Assembly: GCA_900762245.1 (NCBI GenBank)
Contig: CAAFFR010000001.1
Location: 1 to 9,061, forward strand
Length of the DNA stretch: 9,061 bases
Direction: 5' to 3'
Origin: an uncultured Oscillospiraceae bacterium
GTDB lineage: Bacteria; Bacillota_A; Clostridia; Oscillospirales; Oscillospiraceae
Below, piece after piece: positions 5,797 through 9,061 of the stretch; position 1 is the first letter of the stretch, and each line of letters opens with the position of its first letter. The translations under genes and the position numbers were made by a program. The notes below the pieces were generated by a model, which saw only the letters and a list, made by a program, of their open reading frames with translations, did not search any database and was not told where the DNA came from.

Positions 5797-6552
5797 TCAA
5801 CCTCCGGTTGCATCACGGATAAATAAGAACAATTTATCATCAGAACGGTTTTCGTCAAAACGGTAATTCAGCCGGTCGAAGGCCTTGAGCTGCTCGGGCT
5901 CTTCGATCCGGTTTTCCGCCATGTAGCGCACCATCTCGCCCAGGGCCATCTTGCACATGGTGCCCTTTTCGATGATCTTGCCGTCCTTTTCCTCCCCGAA
6001 TATGCAGGTAATGAAGCGCACATTGGCAGGCAGATGTTTGGAAATGCAGATGCTGTATTCTTTCGATGCCAGTTTCACAATGCAGTCTGTTTCAGCAAAG
6101 AGAACCTTGGCAAGGCTGTCACCCCAGTAAGCGTACAGGTCCTTACACTCCCCTACCCGCAGCTTCGCCTGCATCTCCAGACGGTAGGGTGTCACGCCGT
6201 CAAAGGGCTTCAGGATGCCGTAAAAGCCCGACAGAATCCGCAGATGCTCCTGAACATAAGCAAAGGCCTGCCCCGTGAATACACCGGGAGCCATGTACTG
6301 ATATTGGATGCCCTCATAGGCCAGCACCGCCGGGGTCAGGCGGCTGTGCAGGTCCATATTCTGAAGCCGCTGAATATTCAGAGCTGCAATGGAATCGTTG
6401 CATTTCCAGAGCTTTTTCAGCTCTGCATCAGACATTCCCTGTAACTGTGTGCAAAGCTGCTCCGTTTTCGGCAGTAACACCGGCAGGTCCCGCCAGGGCA
6501 GACTGTCCGTATCCACATTCATTTTCTTCGCCGGGGAAATGATGATTCTCAT
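5797..6552 (-). CDS. yaaA: Peroxide stress protein YaaA (DUF328/UPF0246)
   Basis: In Escherichia coli YaaA belongs to the OxyR response and lowers free intracellular iron during peroxide stress, limiting Fenton damage. The biochemical activity remains poorly defined, although the fold is known to bind DNA. The 251-residue protein matches the family length and signatures: MRIIISPAKKM at the start, LSGFYGILKPFDGVTPYRLEMQ near residues 108-129, and LYAYWGD around 138-144. The ATG at 6552 overlaps the upstream rhodanese stop in an ATGA, and GAGGT lies about six bases before it, so translation is coupled. The gene after it starts one base beyond its stop. Its place between thiol-redox genes and NAD(P)H repair fits a peroxide-defence cluster. 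Confidence 0.94.
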   Translation of the reverse strand: MRIIISPAKKMNVDTDSLPWRDLPVLLPKTEQLCTQLQGMSDAELKKLWKCNDSIAALNIQRLQNMDLHSRLTPAVLAYEGIQYQYMAPGVFTGQAFAYVQEHLRILSGFYGILKPFDGVTPYRLEMQAKLRVGECKDLYAYWGDSLAKVLFAETDCIVKLASKEYSICISKHLPANVRFITCIFGEEKDGKIIEKGTMCKMALGEMVRYMAENRIEEPEQLKAFDRLNYRFDENRSDDKLFLFIRDATGG

Positions 6553-6932
6553 TTTTCTACCTCATAGGGCCAGGTATTGATGCCGCCGAACTCGTAGATG
6601 TTTGTATAACCCAGCTCTGCAAGGGCGCTGGATGCCGTTTTGCTGCGGTTTCCGCTGCGACAGTACACCAGCACCACCGAATCCAGTTCCGGGATCACAG
6701 CTGCGGCAGATTCCCCGGAAATCGTTCCTACAGGCAACAGCAATGCGCAGGGAATGTGTCCGGCGTCAAATTCGTCCTGCTCCCGGACATCCAGGATCAT
6801 CACTTCCTGGGTGTCCATCATTTTCTTCGCCTCTTCCTGAGAGATCTGCTGATAGGTGTTCTCCATTTTTGTTCCTCCACATCCGGTCAGTACCAACGCA
6901 AAACCTAAAATCATAGAAATCAAGCGTTTCAT
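6549..6932 (-). CDS. Rhodanese-domain lipoprotein
   Basis: A 127-residue exported rhodanese. Residues 1-17 are a lipoprotein signal peptide (MKRLISMILGFALVLTG) ending in the lipobox LTGC with Cys18, so the mature protein should be tethered to the outer face of the membrane. The rest is a single rhodanese domain: MILDVREQDEFDAGHIPCALLLP and the active-site loop CRSGNRS with Cys91, which carries persulfide sulfur. Single-domain rhodaneses move sulfane sulfur, but the physiological donor and acceptor here are unknown. Its start overlaps the peroxiredoxin stop by four bases (ATGA), and its own stop overlaps the start of yaaA in the same way. Being secreted sets it apart from the otherwise cytoplasmic products of the cluster. 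Confidence 0.9.
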   Translation of the reverse strand: MKRLISMILGFALVLTGCGGTKMENTYQQISQEEAKKMMDTQEVMILDVREQDEFDAGHIPCALLLPVGTISGESAAAVIPELDSVVLVYCRSGNRSKTASSALAELGYTNIYEFGGINTWPYEVEK

Positions 6933-7396
6933 GGCTTATTCTCCGCAAGATAGCTCAGAATTTCAGCCGCATTGGTGTCCGGCTTGACCTTGGGCATGAT
7001 TCGCTCGATCTTACCCTTCTCATCGATGATAAAGGTGGTCCGCACCACGCCGTAGCTTACCTTTCCATAGAGCTTCTTTTCCTGCCAGACCCCATAGCTC
7101 TGAATTGCCTGCAATTCCGGGTCGGACAGCAGAATAAAGGGCAGATCATACTTCCGGGCGAATTTCTGGTGGGAAGCCACGCTGTCTTTACTGATTCCGA
7201 TAACCACCACATCCTTTGCTTTGAAGCCCTCGTAGGCAGCGGCAAAGGCGCAGGCCTGCCGGGTGCAGCCGGGGGTGTTATCCCTGGGATAGAAATACAG
7301 AATCACCTTTTTGCCCAGAAAATCAGACAGACTGACGGTGTTTCCGTCCTTGTCATTCAGGGTAAATTCCGGTGCTTTCATGCCAATTTCCAGCAT
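6929..7396 (-). CDS. bcp: Thiol peroxidase of the Bcp/PrxQ peroxiredoxin family
   Basis: A 155-residue thioredoxin-fold peroxidase that reduces hydrogen peroxide and organic hydroperoxides in the cytoplasm using thioredoxin-type donors. The catalytic segment is YPRDNTPGCTRQACAF: Cys44 is the peroxidatic residue in P-x3-T-x2-C context and Cys49, five residues on, the likely resolving cysteine of the atypical two-cysteine PrxQ class. The C-terminal TTFIIDEKGKIERI segment is also typical. The length is normal. The ATG at 7396 has AAGGAG eight bases upstream and begins three bases after the SGNH hydrolase stop; its stop overlaps the rhodanese start. No thioredoxin gene is in the window. Confidence 0.95.
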   Translation of the reverse strand: MLEIGMKAPEFTLNDKDGNTVSLSDFLGKKVILYFYPRDNTPGCTRQACAFAAAYEGFKAKDVVVIGISKDSVASHQKFARKYDLPFILLSDPELQAIQSYGVWQEKKLYGKVSYGVVRTTFIIDEKGKIERIMPKVKPDTNAAEILSYLAENKP

Positions 7397-7399
7397 AGT

Positions 7400-7930
7400 T
7401 CATTCTCCTTTGTGTAAGTATTCGATCACGCCTTCAGCGAAGGCTCTGTGGCCCTCCTCGGTCAGGTGTACGCCGTCGTAGGCAAGAGGAATGTTCCTCT
7501 CCCCTGCATCGGCAAACCGGATGCCCAAACGTTCGGAAAGGGCCTGATACTGTTTTGCAAGAGCCATGGAATCGTCAACAATTTTTTGACTTGGTACCCA
7601 GGCTCCCAATTTCATAGGCGGCGGAGCGATCAGCAGGAGCTTTTCCTGCGCCAGAGGTTTTACAAACCGCTCCATTCTGCCGATGACTGTTTCCGGAGAA
7701 GCCCCCTGAAGCAGATCGTTGGTTCCCAACATCATAATCAGAAAATCCGCATCCGCCGGAAAGTCCACGGCGCTTGCAGGAATCTCCCGGCCGCTCTCGC
7801 CCCAACTGATGACGGTGCAGCCCAGCCTCTCCGCCAGAAGCTCCGGCCAAGGGTGGTCATACTGTCCGCCAAAGTACCCTCTGGGATCGTAGCCCCAGGT
7901 ATTGGAGTCGCCAAAGCAAATGATCTTCAT
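7400..7930 (-). CDS. SGNH/GDSL hydrolase
   Basis: A 176-residue esterase-fold enzyme of the SGNH superfamily, probably hydrolysing an ester or acetyl group. Family blocks are all present: FGDSNTWG with nucleophile Ser9, the glycine block SWGESG (42-47), GTND (69-72, Asn71 in the oxyanion hole) and YDGVHLTEEGH with Asp152 and His155 of the catalytic triad. No signal peptide is seen, so it should act in the cytoplasm. Substrate cannot be told; related proteins are arylesterases or carbohydrate acetylesterases. The start at 7930 overlaps the upstream phosphatase-like gene by four bases (ATGA), and GGAG lies seven bases before it. It is the least obviously redox-related member of the operon. Confidence 0.92.
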   Translation of the reverse strand: MKIICFGDSNTWGYDPRGYFGGQYDHPWPELLAERLGCTVISWGESGREIPASAVDFPADADFLIMMLGTNDLLQGASPETVIGRMERFVKPLAQEKLLLIAPPPMKLGAWVPSQKIVDDSMALAKQYQALSERLGIRFADAGERNIPLAYDGVHLTEEGHRAFAEGVIEYLHKGE

Positions 7931-8337
7931 GGCAATTCTCCGGACACTATGCGCCGTTTCAAATCCAGCAGTTTTTCCTCGATGCGCCGCATGGTGCAGA
8001 GGAACGCTTCATCCTCTTTTCCACTGGGGTCATCCAGTCCCCAGTCCTCCCGGTGTTTGCAGGGCAGGAACGGGCACCGGACATTGCAGCCCATGGTGAC
8101 GACGATGTCGATCTCCGGCAGTTCGGATAAAAGCTTGCTGTATTGGGTCTGTTCCATATCAATGCCATGTACCTGCTTCATCAGCCACACGGCATCGGCG
8201 TTGATCTGTGGCTTGGTTTCCGTTCCGGCGGAGTAGCTTTCAAAGACATCAGCGCAGAGTTTTTTGCCTAATGCCTCCGCCATCTGGCTTCGGCAGGAAT
8301 TATGGACGCAGGTAAAGGCAACATTCGGTTTTCGCAT
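7927..8337 (-). CDS. Low-molecular-weight phosphatase / thioredoxin-type arsenate reductase family protein
   Basis: A 136-residue protein with the LMW phosphatase P-loop near its N-terminus (C10-VHNS-C15-R16-S, the C-x5-R signature) and the general-acid loop DDPSGKEDE (102-110). Thioredoxin-coupled ArsC enzymes also need two more cysteines near residues 82-89; here TMGCNVRCPFLPCKHREDWGLDDP supplies Cys84, Cys88 and Cys93. The pattern therefore favours arsenate reductase over protein tyrosine phosphatase, but no arsR, arsB or acr3 gene is near, so the substrate stays open. The ATG at 8337 has a strong AAGGAGGT six bases upstream. It is the first gene of the eight-gene minus-strand cluster and its stop overlaps the next start. 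Confidence 0.88.
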   Translation of the reverse strand: MRKPNVAFTCVHNSCRSQMAEALGKKLCADVFESYSAGTETKPQINADAVWLMKQVHGIDMEQTQYSKLLSELPEIDIVVTMGCNVRCPFLPCKHREDWGLDDPSGKEDEAFLCTMRRIEEKLLDLKRRIVSGELP

Positions 8338-8365
8338 AAGCGGACCTCCTTGGTTCTTTGCCTAT

Positions 8366-8394
8366 AATCTATCATAAGAATGTTGTTTTCGCAA
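8366..8394 (-). promoter_or_regulatory. Candidate promoter of the redox operon, with an overlapping palindrome
   Basis: On the minus strand TTGCGA (8394-8389) and TAGATT (8371-8366) are separated by 17 bases, an imperfect vegetative promoter starting near 8359, about 10 bases before the AAGGAGGT of the first gene. The imperfect palindrome CTATAAT-CT-ATCATAA (8362-8377) overlaps the -10 region; its half-sites resemble those of Fur/PerR operators, but the spacer is two bases instead of one. Both assignments are weak. Confidence 0.35.
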
Positions 8395-8396
8395 TG

Positions 8397-8426
8397 AAAA
8401 AACCGCTCCTAAAGTGACGGGAACGG
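8397..8426 (-). terminator. Rho-independent terminator of the recombinase gene
   Basis: On the minus strand CCGTTCC (8426-8420) pairs with GGAGCGG (8409-8403), including one G-U pair, around a ten-base loop and is followed by six T (8402-8397). It begins seven bases after the recombinase stop at 8433. It should prevent recombinase transcription from entering the redox operon, so the two are separate units. Confidence 0.8.
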
Positions 8427-8432
8427 CTCAGA

Positions 8433-9061
8433 TCACCCGGCGAAATGAAACACCTGGGGCAGCCAGTTCAGCTGCAGCTCCATGTGGCGATCCTTGAATA
8501 CCGTCAGGCTTTCCAGGATAGTTTTGTAAAACACTTCACTCTCGGTTTCACCGTTCAAAATTGCGGCAACCTCCGACTGGATTTGTGCCCTCAGTGTAGT
8601 GGAATCCTGATTGTTTTCCTTTCGGTTTTGGGCTTCCTCCAACCGTTTCCGAAGGTTGCATAGCTGCTGTTCGTACTTTGCCGTGAAGGAAAGCATTTCT
8701 TCTTTTGAGATTTCCCGGGAAAAGTAGCTGTCCATCACCGCTTCTTTCTTTTGCTGAGTCCGGTCCAGATCCTGTCGAAGCCGGTCGGGATCATCCCTGG
8801 CGGCCACCTGTCCCACCAAAATTGCTTCCAGGGCCAATTCCGTCACATTACGGATAACCGCATCAAAGTCCATGGAGAGGTTCTGAATAGCGGTTTTCAG
8901 CATCTGTATGGCGTCGTCGTCTCGGATGAGCTTGCCTACATCGCAGCCTGCCGTTCCCTCGTTTGTGGCCGTACCGCAGCTCCAGCGGCGTGTCTTCGTG
9001 CCGTCTTTCAGGTACTTGAACCGCCCCACAAAGCTGCTGCCGCATTCGGCGCATTTGATCT
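8433..9061 (-). CDS. Large serine recombinase, C-terminal part (runs off the right edge)
   Basis: About 208 C-terminal residues of a site-specific recombinase of the large serine type (resolvase, recombinase and zinc-ribbon domains). The fragment starts inside the recombinase zinc beta-ribbon: IKCAECGSSFVGRFKYLKDG, then WSC and, eleven residues later, GC, giving the Cx2C...C-x10-C zinc site. It continues into a helical, coiled-coil-prone stretch rich in Gln, Glu, Arg and Lys (about residues 80-150) and ends QVFHFAG. The catalytic N-terminal half lies beyond position 9061. In this family the zinc-ribbon and coiled coil recognise attachment sites and control the direction of recombination. It is the best evidence that this part of the window is mobile. 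Whether it serves the junction at cotJC is inferred. Confidence 0.88.
   Translation of the reverse strand, partial: IKCAECGSSFVGRFKYLKDGTKTRRWSCGTATNEGTAGCDVGKLIRDDDAIQMLKTAIQNLSMDFDAVIRNVTELALEAILVGQVAARDDPDRLRQDLDRTQQKKEAVMDSYFSREISKEEMLSFTAKYEQQLCNLRKRLEEAQNRKENNQDSTTLRAQIQSEVAAILNGETESEVFYKTILESLTVFKDRHMELQLNWLPQVFHFAG

Larger units (their letters stand above)
2015..9061. mobile_element. Putative integrative element inside cotJC (left end near 2015, right end outside window)
   Basis: Seen: cotJC stops matching its family at 2014, composition changes from AT-rich to clearly more GC-rich, and the window ends in a large serine recombinase gene. Such enzymes integrate elements at a specific site, often within a gene, and split it in two. 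Precedents in sporulation genes are skin in sigK and phage SP-beta in spsM of Bacillus, both excised in the mother cell. Inferred: 2015-9061 belongs to one element with a MATE pump and an eight-gene redox operon as cargo. The right junction and the 3' half of cotJC are not in the window, and no excision factor, phage or conjugation genes are visible. Alternatives are a deletion with rearrangement, a non-mobile replacement, or an assembly join. Confidence 0.5.

Noticed and set aside
5265..5822. A 185-residue plus-strand open frame opposite the NAD(P)HX epimerase
   Set aside because: Antisense shadow of a gene with clear YjeF motifs; no start signal and low-complexity composition.
7448..8236. 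A 262-residue open frame on the plus strand opposite the SGNH hydrolase and phosphatase-like genes
   Set aside because: It spans two real genes with intact catalytic motifs on the minus strand, has no ribosome site, and its translation shows no family signature.
8361..8370. TATAAT on the plus strand as a promoter facing the recombinase
   Set aside because: No acceptable -35 box at a suitable spacing and no plus-strand gene downstream.
1..9061. CRISPR arrays, tRNA or rRNA genes, toxin-antitoxin pairs
   Set aside because: No repeat-spacer pattern, cloverleaf or paired small genes were seen on either strand.

Overview
The window looks like part of the chromosome of an anaerobic, spore-forming Firmicute (class Clostridia). 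The left 2 kb carries a radA, cwlD-like and cotJ gene set: a DNA repair ATPase, a spore-cortex amidase and spore-coat genes. The rest carries a manganese catalase, a ferredoxin-like protein, a peroxiredoxin and part of a large serine recombinase, typical of gut Clostridia and their integrative elements. Species cannot be named from the sequence.

Layout. Positions 1-431 (minus) hold the N-terminal third of radA, with a near-perfect vegetative promoter at 467-495. Positions 492-1190 (minus) encode a CwlD-like amidase. Positions 1374-1820 (plus) encode one polypeptide joining a CotJA-like and a CotJB-like part. It is followed at 1823 by cotJC, the spore-coat manganese catalase gene, which breaks off after about 64 codons, next to where its second metal-ligand segment should begin. 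From there the sequence becomes visibly more GC-rich and no trace of the rest of cotJC is seen. A non-coding stretch (about 2015-2275) leads to a MATE efflux gene (2336-3679, plus) ending in a strong terminator.

Convergent with it, on the minus strand, is a tight eight-gene cluster read from 8337 to 3716: a LMW-phosphatase/arsenate-reductase-like protein, an SGNH hydrolase, a Bcp/PrxQ peroxiredoxin, a rhodanese lipoprotein, YaaA, NAD(P)HX epimerase, a ferredoxin-like Fe-S protein and an intact manganese catalase. The first six genes overlap or are separated by 1-3 bases; the last two follow gaps of about 50 bases containing hairpins. Several products deal with peroxide, iron or redox damage. 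The window ends in the C-terminal part of a large serine recombinase (8433-9061, minus) with its own terminator.

The most interesting reading is that a recombinase-bearing element sits inside cotJC, as skin sits inside sigK in Bacillus, and that it carries a full-length paralogue of the gene it breaks. The start signals of that paralogue are folded into a long hairpin. The right boundary and the 3' half of cotJC lie outside the window, so the insertion model is an inference.
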